A stretch of DNA of 64,000 nucleotides from JACMLD01 sp044223995 (GCA_044223995.1 JBGALE010000004.1:547643-611642); one strand, 5' to 3'; shown: positions 17,801-27,525, counted from the stretch's first letter. Made by a program: numbers and translations. The notes: generated from the letters alone by a model not told the origin.

Positions 17801-18870
17801 ACCAGTTCGATTGTTAAATGTACTTCAAAGGTATGCCCATCATCCAGGATACGAAGGGTGTGTTTATCAGGGTATAGCAGTTCAAGTCTTCGTTTCGCAT
17901 TTCTCAGCCCGATTCCTGTATTGGACATACTGTTGTTATTATTCAATATTTTGTTTTTAACCAGAAAGGTGAGTTGGCCGTTGTTTTCATGCATATTAAT
18001 CATGATTTCGCTGGGAATATGTGTGCTGACACCGTATTTAAATGCATTTTCAACAAAAGCTATCAGCAGCAGGGGTGCTATCAGCTTATTGCTGTTGCCC
18101 ATATCATGTACAAAATTCACGGAAGCTTTATCTGTTAGCCTTGCTGACTGAAGTGCTATATAATTTTCCAGGAAAAGTATTTCCTTTTCCAGTGGTACTT
18201 CGTTGCTTTTTGCATCGTCGAGTACATACCGCATAATAGCTGACAACTTCATAACAGAACCTGCAGTTTCAGGACTGTTGACGACTGCCAGCGAATAAAT
18301 ATTATTCAGGGTGTTGAAGAGGAAATGCGGGTTTACCTGCGATTTGAGGAGCGCCAGTTCCGTTGTTGCTTTTTCTCTCTTTATTACTTCATTACGACGT
18401 TCTGTACGGAACCATTCATTGATAATTTTTATACCGCCACTGATGATGAGAATTAAGAGGAATAACACCAGGTTGCCTGAAAAAGGGAATATGCGCCGGA
18501 ATGAAAATGGCCGGTGATCGCCGGGTGGGAACGCAGGCCGGACGTTTTGCACAAACCTGGGTACGGGGAATTTTACAAACTGAAAATATATTACCGGCAA
18601 TACAGCAAAGAAAACCAGTAGTAATATTATGATGGAAATATAGGGAACTACTTTCCTGTTGGCCAGCAAACGGGGTATCAGTACCAATGAATGCAGGTAA
18701 TAAAATCCTATCAGGAAGAGGTTGGTAATAAAAAATAAAATTTGAATCCTTCTCTCAGGTACAAAAGGGCTTTCACGGCTGCCTGAAAATGAAATAAAAG
18801 GCAATACAAGAAAACCTGTCCAAATGGCCAGGTAAATAATTGTTTGCACCCATTTCTTGCTGATCTGCAT
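17797..18870 (-). CDS. LytS-like sensor histidine kinase (His_kinase family)
   Basis: A 357-residue inner-membrane kinase. Four hydrophobic segments occupy about residues 10-30, 43-70, 78-97 and 134-150. The cytoplasmic part has the His_kinase signature QVNPHFLFNTLNNIYS with His182, followed by a HATPase region (LIAFVENAFKYG, NTGIGLRNAKRRL). The loop between membrane segments 3 and 4 is rich in Pro and Phe. It is the first gene of a two-gene operon with the LytTR regulator. Confidence 0.93.
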   Translation of the reverse strand: MQISKKWVQTIIYLAIWTGFLVLPFISFSGSRESPFVPERRIQILFFITNLFLIGFYYLHSLVLIPRLLANRKVVPYISIIILLLVFFAVLPVIYFQFVKFPVPRFVQNVRPAFPPGDHRPFSFRRIFPFSGNLVLFLLILIISGGIKIINEWFRTERRNEVIKREKATTELALLKSQVNPHFLFNTLNNIYSLAVVNSPETAGSVMKLSAIMRYVLDDAKSNEVPLEKEILFLENYIALQSARLTDKASVNFVHDMGNSNKLIAPLLLIAFVENAFKYGVSTHIPSEIMINMHENNGQLTFLVKNKILNNNNSMSNTGIGLRNAKRRLELLYPDKHTLRILDDGHTFEVHLTIELV

Positions 18871-19014
18871 ACATTAAGCTGTTGCTGGTAATAGAAGGCC
18901 GGCTAATGTACAAATGGAATGGGTTAAGGATATAATAAAATAGAGAAACCCGGCTGTTTTATCGGTAAAAGTGATGATGAACCGGGGCATTATCTTTAAA
19001 ATCTGTCTGCCTGT

Positions 19015-19830
19015 TTAATATTGTTCCTGGTCATTGGGAAAATCCAGCCCCTTCACGTCTTTGATGTATTGCTGCGTAGCTTTTGTCACTGATTCATGCA
19101 GGTTTAAATACTGTCGCAGGAACCTGGGCTTGAACTCTGTATTAATACCCAGCAAATCGTGCATGACCAGCACCTGTCCATCGCAATGTCTTCCTGCACC
19201 GATACCAATAGTTGGGATGTGCAGGCTTTGCGACACTTCCTTGGCAAGTGTCGCGGGTATTTTTTCCAGTACAATAGCGAAACAGCCGGCTTCCTGCAGT
19301 AATAGTGCATCGCGTTTTAATTTCTCTGCTTCTGCTTCTTCCTTAGCGCGCACATTATAAGTGCCAAACTTATAGATCGATTGTGGTGTAAGGCCAAGAT
19401 GGCCCATCACCGGGACGCCTGCAGACAGGATGCGTTTGACAGATTCAATGACTTCTTCACCACCTTCCAGCTTGATGGAATGGGCACCGGTTTCTTTCAT
19501 TATCCGGATGGTACTGTTCAGCGCTTCTTTTGAATTGCCCTGGTAAGAACCAAAGGGTAAATCAACCACCACCAGGCAGCGATCAATTCCGCGGACCACA
19601 GAAGAGGCATGATAAATCATCTGGTCCAGCGTAATGGGTAAAGTGGTTTCGTGACCAGCCATGACATTACTGGCAGAATCACCTACAAGAATGATATCAA
19701 TACCCGCGGCATCAAATATTTTGGCAAAGGAATAATCATAGGCAGTGATCATGGAAATCTTTTCCCCGCCTGTTTTCATTTTTTGCAGTGTATGCGTGGT
19801 AATCTTTTTTACATCTTTATTGACTGACAT
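19015..19830 (-). CDS. panB: 3-methyl-2-oxobutanoate hydroxymethyltransferase
   Basis: PanB makes ketopantoate from 2-oxoisovalerate and methylene-tetrahydrofolate, the first committed step of pantothenate and coenzyme A synthesis. The 271-residue protein shows ISMITAYDYSFAKIFD, ILVGDSASNVMAGHETTLPIT, VVVDLPFGSYQ, KLEGGEE, VMGHLGLTPQS and IGIGAGRHCDGQVLV, all family blocks. The ATG at 19830 (MSVNKDVKK) is preferred over a longer reading with a hydrophobic leader that no PanB has. No other pantothenate genes are adjacent. Confidence 0.96.
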   Translation of the reverse strand: MSVNKDVKKITTHTLQKMKTGGEKISMITAYDYSFAKIFDAAGIDIILVGDSASNVMAGHETTLPITLDQMIYHASSVVRGIDRCLVVVDLPFGSYQGNSKEALNSTIRIMKETGAHSIKLEGGEEVIESVKRILSAGVPVMGHLGLTPQSIYKFGTYNVRAKEEAEAEKLKRDALLLQEAGCFAIVLEKIPATLAKEVSQSLHIPTIGIGAGRHCDGQVLVMHDLLGINTEFKPRFLRQYLNLHESVTKATQQYIKDVKGLDFPNDQEQY

Positions 19831-19978
19831 ACTTTGAATTTGAATAAGGATAAAACAGCGCAGGTAATCCGGGAGAATATGGCTCTGCCTTAGAATAAAA
19901 CATATCCAGGTGAGTGCCCTGCATTTGAACAACAGGCAATAAAATTAGGGAATAATGTGGTAATGTAATGAAATGTAG

Positions 19979-20875
19979 TTATACCGCTGCTTCACGGAGT
20001 TTTACTTCTTCGTACAGCGTATGCAGCAACCCATCAGCTAAACCTATTTTGGGGACAAAAATTTCATTGATATCGGCCCAGCGCATGACATTGATGTATA
20101 TCTGTAAAGCGGGCACAATAACATCAGCCCGATCTTCACGGAGGTTATAATTACGCATCCGTTCATACACGGAAAAATTGCCGATTTCCTTATAATAATC
20201 TTTTAATAAGTCGAGCGACAATGGCTTACCGTCTTTCTTTTTCGACAGTGAAAAAACTTTATTGATGTTTCCACCGGAACCAATGGCAATGATGTCTTTG
20301 TAGCCACGGGTCTTTTCCCGGATATAGTTTTTCAATTCGTCCCATTGCCGGTCAACCACCTGGTTTTTGAGCAGCCTGATGGTACCTATATTAAATGATT
20401 CTTTAAATACCAGTTGGTTTTCGTTGAAGAAGGTAAGCTCCGTACTTCCACCACCTACATCAATATACAGGTATGCATGGCCTTTGTCGAGGTTTTCCGC
20501 AATATGATTTTCATAAATCACGGAAGCTTCTTCATCGCCGGAGATAATTTTTATCTGTATACCTGTTTCTGCTTTTACACGATCAAGTATGTGCTGCGAG
20601 TTGCTGGCATCGCGCATGGCCGAAGTGGCACATGCTTTTACATATTTTACTTCATAAATATCGATCAGGTATTTATAGGCATGAATGGTTCTTACAATCA
20701 TCTCCTCTTTTTCGGGGGAGATCTCTTTTCTCTCGAATACATCAAACCCCAGCCGTAAGGGTACACGCACCAGGTTTAGTTTATTAAAGTCGGGTCTGCC
20801 CTGGTTATTTCTGACAACGTCAGAAATCAGAAGCCGGGCGGCATTGCTTCCAATATCAATTGCTGCCAATCTCAA
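19979..20875 (-). CDS. Exopolyphosphatase / GppA family phosphatase
   Basis: A 298-residue member of the Ppx/GppA family, which hydrolyses polyphosphate or pppGpp. It has AAIDIGSNAARLLI at the N-terminus, YIDVGGGSTELTFF in the middle and GSGGNINKVF near residue 190, the actin-like ATPase phosphate loops. It lacks the long C-terminal domain of E. coli Ppx. An in-frame TAA a few codons upstream leaves TTG at 20875 as the start. It lies 40 bases behind ppk on the same strand, so the two likely control polyphosphate together. Confidence 0.92.
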   Translation of the reverse strand: MRLAAIDIGSNAARLLISDVVRNNQGRPDFNKLNLVRVPLRLGFDVFERKEISPEKEEMIVRTIHAYKYLIDIYEVKYVKACATSAMRDASNSQHILDRVKAETGIQIKIISGDEEASVIYENHIAENLDKGHAYLYIDVGGGSTELTFFNENQLVFKESFNIGTIRLLKNQVVDRQWDELKNYIREKTRGYKDIIAIGSGGNINKVFSLSKKKDGKPLSLDLLKDYYKEIGNFSVYERMRNYNLREDRADVIVPALQIYINVMRWADINEIFVPKIGLADGLLHTLYEEVKLREAAV

Positions 20876-20915
20876 TACGCAATGTTTTTAATCTGTGTTT
20901 TAAAATCCGTTTATC

Positions 20916-23078
20916 CTATACCTGTTGAACTGCCGCTATTGTCACCTGTTCCCTGTTTTCCTCTTTTTGCTCCGCTTCACTGACCGTTGTCTTTACATTA
21001 CTGAACAGGTAATTATAAATTTCAATCTGTGAGCGTATTTTTCTTCCAGGCGTCTTTACATATTTGTTTTGCAGTTCATTGTCCAAAATTCTGGCTTTCA
21101 CATTATCATTCAACTGAATGGTCAGAATAGTTTTCAACACTTTCTTAATATTCTCATCAAATATGGGGCAGGTGGCTTCGACGCGATGGTCGAGATTTCG
21201 TACCATCCAGTCTGCAGAAGAAATAAATACCCGCTCTTTTCCGCCATTGTTGAATATAAATACACGCGCATGCTCCAGGTATTCATCGAGAATACTGATG
21301 GCCCTGACCGGTTTGATGAACTTTTTATTTTCAGAAAACATGCAGAAAATACCGCGGATGATCAGTTTGATTTCAACACCCGCTCTCGCGGCTTCATATA
21401 ACTTTAAAATCAACTCCTCATCCGAGAGTGAATTCATCTTAAGGATAACCGAAGCTTCTTTTCCTTTTTCAGCTAGCTTTATTTCCTTGTTGATCATTTT
21501 CAGCAATTCCCTTCGCAGGAGGATTGGGCAGGGGATAAGCGTTTGGCAGGCCTGTAAATATTTCAAGCCATCCTTTGGCTTTTCCAGGTAGAGGAACATT
21601 TTGTTGACATCGGCCATAATATTGCGGTCGCTGGTGAGCAGGCAATGGTCCCCGTACAGGTAAGCAGTTTTCTCGTTGAGATTACCCGTGCTGACAAAGC
21701 CATAATGCGTTGTATGGTTGTTCACCCTCTTTTTAATAAGGCATAGCTTGGCATGTACTTTCATATTCGTAATGCCAATCAGTACCTTTACCCCTTCCTC
21801 TTCCAATCGCTCTTTCCATTCAAGGTTGGCTTCTTCATCAAAGCGCGCCCGCAGTTCCATCATTACGGTTACGGTTTTACCATTTCTCACGGCATTGATC
21901 AGTGCATTAACCACTTTTGAATTAAATGCAAGCCTGTAGGCAGTGATTTTAATGGCAGTCACATCAGGATCCATTGCTGCTTCGCGCAGCATGTCAATAA
22001 CGCCATTGAAAGAATGGTAGGGAAAGCTGAGCAGTACATCTTTTTCCAGCACGATATCAGTAACGCGTTTGGTACCCGCCAGCAATGGGTGTGTAAAGGG
22101 TTTCTTGCGCTGACTTTTTTTAGCAAATACATTGGGGAAATCCATAAAATGCCGGAAGTTGTGGATACGTCCACCGGGTATCAGGTTGTCTTTCCTCGTC
22201 AGGTTCATTTTACGCATTACATATTCCAGCAGGCCGGCATCCATTTCCCTGTCGTATACGAAGCGGACGGGTTTGCCTTTGCGGCGGTTCTTCAAGCCCT
22301 TTTCAATTTTTTGTATGAGCGTAGTGGAAATATCATTATCGATATCAAATTCAGCGTCGCGGGTTAATTTAAAAATCCACGAATCAAATTTATTGTAACC
22401 GAAATAGGAAAAAATAGAAGGCAGGTTGAAACGGATGATGTCTTCCAGCAGGATGATGTATTGTTCGCCCGGTACAGGTGAAGGAAGCAACACAAACCTG
22501 CCCAATACCCGGCTGGGAATTTCTATCAATGCATATTTCTGTTTATAGGCACTCGTCCTGCTCGACATGACCACACCCAAAAAGATCGACTTATCACGAA
22601 GGTTGGGGAAGTGGTGGATGTTTTCTATCATCAGTGGAATGATATTTGAACGAACTTCTTCTTCAAAATACCGCTGCACAAACTGGCGCTGTTCTTTGTT
22701 GAGCTGCTTTTCAGTAACCAGGAATATTTTTTCTTTCTTCAATTCCTGGAAAATTTCTTCCCAAATGCGGTTGAATTCATTTTGCTGGCGCAAAACAATG
22801 GCCTGTATGTCCTCCAGTATTTTTTCGGGCGATTCTTCCAGGTGCATATTTATTCTTGCCTTACTGCCCTTGGTTTCCAGTTCTATCATTCTTTTCAGGG
22901 TTGCTACTCTTACCCGGAAAAACTCATCCATATTGTTGGAAAATATACCGAGGAATTTGATCCTTTCCTTGAGCGGAACACTGGTGTCGGCTGCTTCCTG
23001 CAGCACCCTTGCATTGAATGAGAGCCAACTAATATCCCTTACTATCGTTTTCTTTTTCATGGTTTTACCTTCCGTCAT
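20916..23078 (-). CDS. ppk: Polyphosphate kinase 1
   Basis: Reversibly polymerises the gamma phosphate of ATP into polyphosphate. The 720-residue protein has the N-terminal block DISWLSFNARVLQEA and NNMDEFFRVRVA, then the phospholipase-D-like catalytic halves with TAYRLAFNSKVVNALI, MELRARFDEEANL, MKVHAKLCLI with the catalytic histidine, and GFVSTGNLNEKTA. An inner ATG at 23060 (MKKKTIVRD) has a good GGAAGG site eight bases upstream and is an equally likely start. The Ppx-like gene follows. Confidence 0.96.
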   Translation of the reverse strand: MTEGKTMKKKTIVRDISWLSFNARVLQEAADTSVPLKERIKFLGIFSNNMDEFFRVRVATLKRMIELETKGSKARINMHLEESPEKILEDIQAIVLRQQNEFNRIWEEIFQELKKEKIFLVTEKQLNKEQRQFVQRYFEEEVRSNIIPLMIENIHHFPNLRDKSIFLGVVMSSRTSAYKQKYALIEIPSRVLGRFVLLPSPVPGEQYIILLEDIIRFNLPSIFSYFGYNKFDSWIFKLTRDAEFDIDNDISTTLIQKIEKGLKNRRKGKPVRFVYDREMDAGLLEYVMRKMNLTRKDNLIPGGRIHNFRHFMDFPNVFAKKSQRKKPFTHPLLAGTKRVTDIVLEKDVLLSFPYHSFNGVIDMLREAAMDPDVTAIKITAYRLAFNSKVVNALINAVRNGKTVTVMMELRARFDEEANLEWKERLEEEGVKVLIGITNMKVHAKLCLIKKRVNNHTTHYGFVSTGNLNEKTAYLYGDHCLLTSDRNIMADVNKMFLYLEKPKDGLKYLQACQTLIPCPILLRRELLKMINKEIKLAEKGKEASVILKMNSLSDEELILKLYEAARAGVEIKLIIRGIFCMFSENKKFIKPVRAISILDEYLEHARVFIFNNGGKERVFISSADWMVRNLDHRVEATCPIFDENIKKVLKTILTIQLNDNVKARILDNELQNKYVKTPGRKIRSQIEIYNYLFSNVKTTVSEAEQKEENREQVTIAAVQQV

Positions 23079-23230
23079 ACCCGTTTTTTGAACGACAAGG
23101 TAAACGGTGTTTTCTTGCCTGAAATTAATTAATTATTAATTCAGACCCTTGTATTCTAAGGGCCAGGGCCTGTTTTTGGGGTAATCCACCTTTGTGGAGA
23201 ACTAATCGCCTGAAAAACTCTTAATTTCTT

Positions 23231-23261
23231 TTTGATATTTGGTTGTCTTTCCCGACCTTTG
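23231..23261 (+). promoter_or_regulatory. Promoter of rpmB
   Basis: TTTG at 23231-23234 and GACCTTTG at 23254-23261 are separated by exactly 19 bases, the spacing of the Bacteroidota -33/-7 promoter; only the first T of TAnnTTTG is changed. It lies 22 bases before the start codon. Confidence 0.7.
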
Positions 23262-23283
23262 CCGTCCTAAATTTTTGTACATC

Positions 23284-23520
23284 ATGGCAAGAGTATGTCA
23301 GGTTACGGGTAAAGTTCCAGTGTCAGGACACAAGGTTTCTCACTCGAATATTAAGACCAAGCGCCGTTTTCTGCCCAATTTACAGACAAAACGCTTTTTC
23401 CTTGCTGAGGAAGATAAGTGGGTGACACTTAAATTGTCTACTGAGGGCATTCGTACCATCAACAAAAGAGGTTTGTATTCTGTGGTTAAAGAATTGAGGG
23501 CTAAGGGCGAGCACATTTAA
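23284..23520 (+). CDS. rpmB: 50S ribosomal protein L28
   Basis: A 78-residue basic protein: MARVCQVTGK at the start, then SHSNIKTKRRFLPNLQ, the L28 signature. It has a single cysteine, so it is the zinc-free form. The ATG at 23284 fits the family; a longer in-frame reading from 23239 lies upstream of the promoter. First of the rpmB-rpmG-DUF4295 operon. Confidence 0.96.
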   Translation: MARVCQVTGKVPVSGHKVSHSNIKTKRRFLPNLQTKRFFLAEEDKWVTLKLSTEGIRTINKRGLYSVVKELRAKGEHI

Positions 23521-23546
23521 GCTTATAATTTTTAAATTCCATAACA

Positions 23547-23729
23547 ATGGCAAAGAAAGGCAACAGGGTTCAGGTGATTTTGGAATGTACCGAGCATAAG
23601 AACAGCGGTATGGCTGGTACCAGTCGTTACATCACTACCAAGAACAAAAAGAACACTCCTGAACGTATTGAACTGAAAAAATTCAACCCCATCCTGAAAA
23701 AGATAACGGTTCATAAAGAGATCAAGTAA
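23547..23729 (+). CDS. rpmG: 50S ribosomal protein L33
   Basis: A 60-residue basic protein (MAKKGNRVQVILECTEHK, then TSRYITTKNKKNTPERIEL). It has one cysteine only, so no zinc ribbon. It lies 26 bases after rpmB and 45 bases before the DUF4295 gene. Confidence 0.95.
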   Translation: MAKKGNRVQVILECTEHKNSGMAGTSRYITTKNKKNTPERIELKKFNPILKKITVHKEIK

Positions 23730-23774
23730 GGAATAGTAGTAACCTAATACGATTATCATTTAATAAGATATATC

Positions 23775-23948
23775 ATGGCAAAAGCAGCTAAAACCGCGAT
23801 TAAGACCAAAGACCAAAAAGCAGCAGCAGAAGCAAAGAACTGGTCAAAAGTGATCAAATCTGTGCGCAGCCCTAAAACGGGTGCATACACATTTAAAGAA
23901 GCCATCGTACACAAAGACAAGATCAAAGAATACCTCGCTTCTAAGTAA
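23775..23948 (+). CDS. DUF4295 small basic protein, probably ribosome-associated
   Basis: A 57-residue, lysine-rich protein starting MAKAAKTAIKTK and containing KVIKSVRSPKTGAYTFKEA, the core of DUF4295 found in Bacteroidota directly after rpmG. Its position in a ribosomal protein operon and its composition suggest a ribosome partner (inference). It is followed by a strong terminator, so it closes the operon. Confidence 0.9.
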   Translation: MAKAAKTAIKTKDQKAAAEAKNWSKVIKSVRSPKTGAYTFKEAIVHKDKIKEYLASK

Positions 23949-23971
23949 TATTGGAATCATAGAAAATATTG

Positions 23972-24007
23972 AAGCTGTCCTGGTTATTTTTCCGGGACAG
24001 CTTTTTT
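23972..24007 (+). terminator. Terminator of the rpmB-rpmG-DUF4295 operon
   Basis: AAGCTGTCC (23972-23980) pairs with GGACAGCTT (23995-24003) and is followed by a T run. Confidence 0.88.
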
Positions 24008-24063
24008 CTTTTGGCAGCAGTTTACAATATTATAAAAACCATCCCCGGAAGCAATTATTGAAA

Positions 24064-24071
24064 TAAGTTTG
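24064..24071 (+). promoter_or_regulatory. -7 promoter element of ftsY
   Basis: TAAGTTTG fits TAnnTTTG, 25 bases before the ftsY start and downstream of the ribosomal operon terminator. No clear -33 box. Confidence 0.5.
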
Positions 24072-24096
24072 CCTATTATATTAAACCGGAAATAAT

Positions 24097-25065
24097 ATGG
24101 GTTTATTCGACAAGCTGTTCGGAAAAAAAGAAAAGGAAACACTCGACAAGGGATTGCAAAAAACCAAGGAAAGCTTTCTCTCCAAAATAACAAAAGCCAT
24201 CGCCGGTAAAAGCACGGTAGATGAGGAAGTACTCGACAACCTCGAGGAAGCACTGGTTGGCGCAGATGTGGGAATTGATACAACTGTTCAAATTATCAGC
24301 CAGATTGAAAAACGTGTTTCGAAAGATAAATATCTCTCGACCGGCGAACTGAATACCATTCTGCAGGAAGAAATAGAAGGTATACTCGTCGATGCTCCCG
24401 CTGCCAACCAGTATAATTTTACTACCAACCTTCCTTACAAACCTTATGTCATCCTCGTCGTTGGCGTAAACGGAGTTGGTAAAACAACCACCATTGGTAA
24501 ACTGGCACACAATTTCAAAAAGGCCGGAAAAGAAGTATTACTCGGCGCTGCCGATACATTTCGTGCGGCTGCAGTGGACCAATTGACTATTTGGAGTGAA
24601 AGGGCAGGGGTGCCGATTGTAAAACAGGACATGGGTTCCGATCCGGCTGCGGTGGCCTTCGATACCGTGCAAAGCGGCGTGTCAAGGGGAAGCGATATCA
24701 TTATCATCGATACCGCGGGAAGGTTGCACAACAAAGCCCATTTGATGGACGAACTGGGCAAAATAAAAAGAGTGATTCAAAAAGTAATACCCAACGCACC
24801 ACATGAAGTAATGCTGGTGCTGGACGGATCAACCGGCCAAAATGCTTTGGAACAGGCAAAACATTTTACGGCTGCTACCGAAGTGACGGCACTTACCATT
24901 ACAAAACTGGATGGAACTGCCAAAGGTGGCGTGGTACTGGCCATCGCTAACCAGTTTAAAATACCAGTGAAATTTATTGGCGTCGGAGAACAGATGGAGG
25001 ACCTGCTGGTGTTCGATAAGCATGAATTTGTTGACAGTCTTTTCAATCTTGAAAAAAAGGCATAG
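24097..25065 (+). CDS. ftsY: Signal recognition particle receptor FtsY
   Basis: GTPase that receives the SRP-ribosome complex at the inner membrane. The 322-residue protein has only a short lysine-rich N-terminal tail in place of the long acidic A domain of E. coli FtsY. The NG domain follows: P-loop GVNGVGKTTTIGKLA at about residue 124, AADTFRAAAVDQL, IIDTAGRLHNKAHLMDEL and TKLDGTAKGG, ending GVGEQMEDLLVFD. The gene has its own promoter-like sequence after the ribosomal operon terminator. Confidence 0.97.
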   Translation: MGLFDKLFGKKEKETLDKGLQKTKESFLSKITKAIAGKSTVDEEVLDNLEEALVGADVGIDTTVQIISQIEKRVSKDKYLSTGELNTILQEEIEGILVDAPAANQYNFTTNLPYKPYVILVVGVNGVGKTTTIGKLAHNFKKAGKEVLLGAADTFRAAAVDQLTIWSERAGVPIVKQDMGSDPAAVAFDTVQSGVSRGSDIIIIDTAGRLHNKAHLMDELGKIKRVIQKVIPNAPHEVMLVLDGSTGQNALEQAKHFTAATEVTALTITKLDGTAKGGVVLAIANQFKIPVKFIGVGEQMEDLLVFDKHEFVDSLFNLEKKA

Positions 25066-25116
25066 GTATCTCCGAACAAATTTTGAATACACCGGTTAAA
25101 AATTAAAACTTCCAAT

Positions 25117-25536
25117 ATGAAAAAGTATTTTTTTATCACCGCCTTATCTTTTGCCGGGCTGGTGCCCGCAACACAGGCACAAAATCCAATCGACAAAGCA
25201 GCGGCACAAGTGCCGGTAACACCTCCAAAGCCAGCATTCAATGTTAAAACAATAGCCAATAACATTATGTCGAAGCTGGGCCCGACACTGGCGCTGACAG
25301 CCGTACAAAAACCAAAAGTACTGAGTTCGGTAACAGATTTTCTGACGAAGAAATCGGGTATTCTAAGTCTTGCTACGTCCGACAAAGCGCAATATGCTGC
25401 TAAACTCGCCGGGCTGAATACCGGATTGCTGGATAAATTAAAAGGGGTTTTGACCGCCAGCCAGTACACGCAGTTTCTTGGATTAAAACCGAAGACTGCT
25501 GATGCAGGCAATCCATTGTCTCAGTTATTCTTTTAG
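25117..25536 (+). CDS. Small exported protein of unknown function
   Basis: A 139-residue protein with a signal peptide (MKKYFFITALSFAGLVPATQ, cleavage after QA). The mature part begins with a Pro/Ala/Val-rich linker and then a helical region rich in Leu, Lys and Thr with repeated LTAxQ and LTASQYTQFL elements, resembling small periplasmic helical proteins of Bacteroidota. No enzyme motif. It lies 51 bases after ftsY and before a terminator. Confidence 0.8.
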   Translation: MKKYFFITALSFAGLVPATQAQNPIDKAAAQVPVTPPKPAFNVKTIANNIMSKLGPTLALTAVQKPKVLSSVTDFLTKKSGILSLATSDKAQYAAKLAGLNTGLLDKLKGVLTASQYTQFLGLKPKTADAGNPLSQLFF

Positions 25537-25560
25537 GTAAACAGCATATATGTATCAAAT

Positions 25561-25590
25561 AAAAAAGAGTTCCTGCTGGAACTCTTTTTA
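25561..25590. terminator. Terminator after the small exported protein
   Basis: AAAAGAGTTCC (25563-25573) and GGAACTCTTTT (25578-25588) around a TGCT loop, T-rich on one side and A-rich on the other, so it may also serve the converging outer membrane protein gene that stops at 25616. Confidence 0.85.
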
Positions 25591-25615
25591 CATTATTTGG
25601 TGTACAATAATTCTA

Positions 25616-26104
25616 TTAAAAAGTATACCTGATGGCCAATCCCCCCCATCCGCTGAAATAAGGATGTGTTACCAGTTCAAAAGAAGGCTGAAAATCGAGG
25701 CTCAGGTTAATCGGTGCATTGTTGATTTTATAATCCAGCCCAAGTACACCATCAATACCCAGTGATAGTCCGCCGTCATCATACAAATGGTCTTTGTAAT
25801 ACCATCTTTCGTTATACACACCTATGTGCGCGCCGGGGCCTACATACCATTTTAAACCGGGTGCATCACTAATATCTCCATGGATTTCATACAGTCCTGT
25901 AAACCTGAATCCATGTCCCCAGAAATAGCCAAGGCCTTCCAATGCCCGGTCGGTTTTAATAAAATGTTTAAGCGAAATAGCCCCGGGATAAAATTTTACA
26001 CCCAACGCTGTTTTGTATGATTCACCCATTGACTGGGCATTAACATTGGTAATAACAAGGGTTAGGGCGGAGGCCAATAAGAAAGCTTGAATGGTTTTCT
26101 TCAT
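25616..26104 (-). CDS. Putative outer membrane beta-barrel protein
   Basis: A 162-residue protein with a signal peptide ending VNAQ and a mature part rich in Gly and aromatic residues in alternating pattern (GVKFYPG, GHGFRFTGLYEIHG, GGLSLGIDGVLGLDYKI), ending in GLAIRYTF, a C-terminal Phe typical of outer membrane barrels. The ATG at 26104 has a GGGAGGTGAAAA Shine-Dalgarno stretch, stronger than usual here, and begins the signal peptide; the longer reading to 26251 is not supported. Function unknown. Confidence 0.82.
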   Translation of the reverse strand: MKKTIQAFLLASALTLVITNVNAQSMGESYKTALGVKFYPGAISLKHFIKTDRALEGLGYFWGHGFRFTGLYEIHGDISDAPGLKWYVGPGAHIGVYNERWYYKDHLYDDGGLSLGIDGVLGLDYKINNAPINLSLDFQPSFELVTHPYFSGWGGLAIRYTF

Positions 26105-26256
26105 AAACAAATTTTCACCTCCCAGTGAAAAAACTGTGCCATTTTGAGCGGCTGATATGCACAATCGTTTGGACAGAAAGCATTTAGTAGCCGGAAAGGC
26201 TGTACCACCGCGATTTGTGCAGTCGTACATGCTGGGGAAAATTGTCTGCAAGGTCT

Positions 26257-27306
26257 CTATTTTAACGGGCTATTAATGGATGCCAGGTACATGAACGCAG
26301 CATCTTTGGCAGGATCGCCCTGCGTATCACTGCCAAAGAATTCATCGGGGACAATACGGCCATCACAAATCCTGCCGCTGCGGTCTGCTTCACGGCAAAC
26401 CGTTAATACAAGCATTGAATTATTGGATAAGGTATATGTAGCATTGGCAGTGGTATAACCTGCCGTAGGCTCACCATAAAAGTAAACGCCTTCCTTTCCT
26501 TTAAACGCGAGTGCAACAATTTCTCCGGAACTGGAAGTACGCTTCCCTGTTAACACTACAATGGATTTTTGTCCGGGTTTTAGCTGGTAAGCAATTCCAC
26601 TAACCTGGCAACGTGTGTACTTTCCCTGTTTGGCAGCTCCGCTGGAATAGCTGATCGGGATTCGCTCACCGGCATTTACAAAATAACCACAGATGCCTTC
26701 ACCCAGCAAAGGGCCAATACCTGCGAGCATGGGCCAGCAATTGCCACCGGTGTTTTTTCGAAGATCAATGATCCATTTGTGTACACCGTCATTGTCAAGT
26801 TTTGCTATCAACTGTTGAATGGAATCCGCTACCTGCATACATATTAATGAATCGGTGGTGCTTACCCATGGCACTGTGATATAACCAACGCCAGCTTCCA
26901 GTATTTCTCCCTTTATTTCACCAACCAGTTCGTTTAGTGAAGGTTTCTTTTTTATCGTTGTGGTATCGGCATTGTAAACAGCGGCTTTATCAGCAGGCAT
27001 TAAAAAACTATGTGGCTCCTTTAATTGCTGTATGCACCAGGAAATGGTTTCATAAGCATCATCACAATTGCCCGAATAACACAGCCTTTCGCGGGCTGAA
27101 GCAAGCAGGGAATCCCATTGTACATAATCCTTCCGGTAATAATGTTTTTGCATATACTGAATGGCCTCATCCAGCAGCCGGTATGCATTTTTCATGCAAT
27201 CGGATCGGGAGGTATCTGATAAAATGACCATTTTGCCGTTACCTGCGGCGGAAGTGTTGGAAAGAAAAACCAGCTTGGTAAATAAAACGACAATCGTTCG
27301 TTGCAT
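26257..27306 (-). CDS. Exported S41 family (C-terminal processing) peptidase
   Basis: A serine protease of the S41 family, about 349 residues. Residues 1-23 form a signal peptide (MQRTIVVLF through SAAG). The catalytic part shows GVGYITVPW, WIIDLRKNTGGNCWPML and VVLTGKRTSSSGEIVALAFKG-like sequence, where a serine in the SSSGE turn is the expected nucleophile. No PDZ domain is visible. A longer in-frame start at 27420 would add 38 residues that hide the signal peptide, so the ATG at 27306 is preferred. Role probably in envelope protein turnover. Confidence 0.83.
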   Translation of the reverse strand: MQRTIVVLFTKLVFLSNTSAAGNGKMVILSDTSRSDCMKNAYRLLDEAIQYMQKHYYRKDYVQWDSLLASARERLCYSGNCDDAYETISWCIQQLKEPHSFLMPADKAAVYNADTTTIKKKPSLNELVGEIKGEILEAGVGYITVPWVSTTDSLICMQVADSIQQLIAKLDNDGVHKWIIDLRKNTGGNCWPMLAGIGPLLGEGICGYFVNAGERIPISYSSGAAKQGKYTRCQVSGIAYQLKPGQKSIVVLTGKRTSSSGEIVALAFKGKEGVYFYGEPTAGYTTANATYTLSNNSMLVLTVCREADRSGRICDGRIVPDEFFGSDTQGDPAKDAAFMYLASINSPLK

Positions 27307-27525
27307 AAGCAGGGAATTGCGTTTATAAATCGGTTTGGTTATTTGAACATATTGAGATGCCCGCTGGTATAATTTCCATAAACCACTCAGGGAACAGCCT
27401 TTTTTTGGTGCTTTTAGCATCCCTTCATCTTTGAAATATAATTTTTCGCCGCCCGGCTGGTAAAAAAATAAAATGGCGTAGATTTATGAACACCTTTCTT
27501 TTCATCAAATCAAATTAAGATTGCT

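Noticed and set aside
24777..25511. Minus-strand frame (244 residues) across ftsY and the next gene
   Set aside because: Spans two well supported genes on the opposite strand and crosses the space between them.
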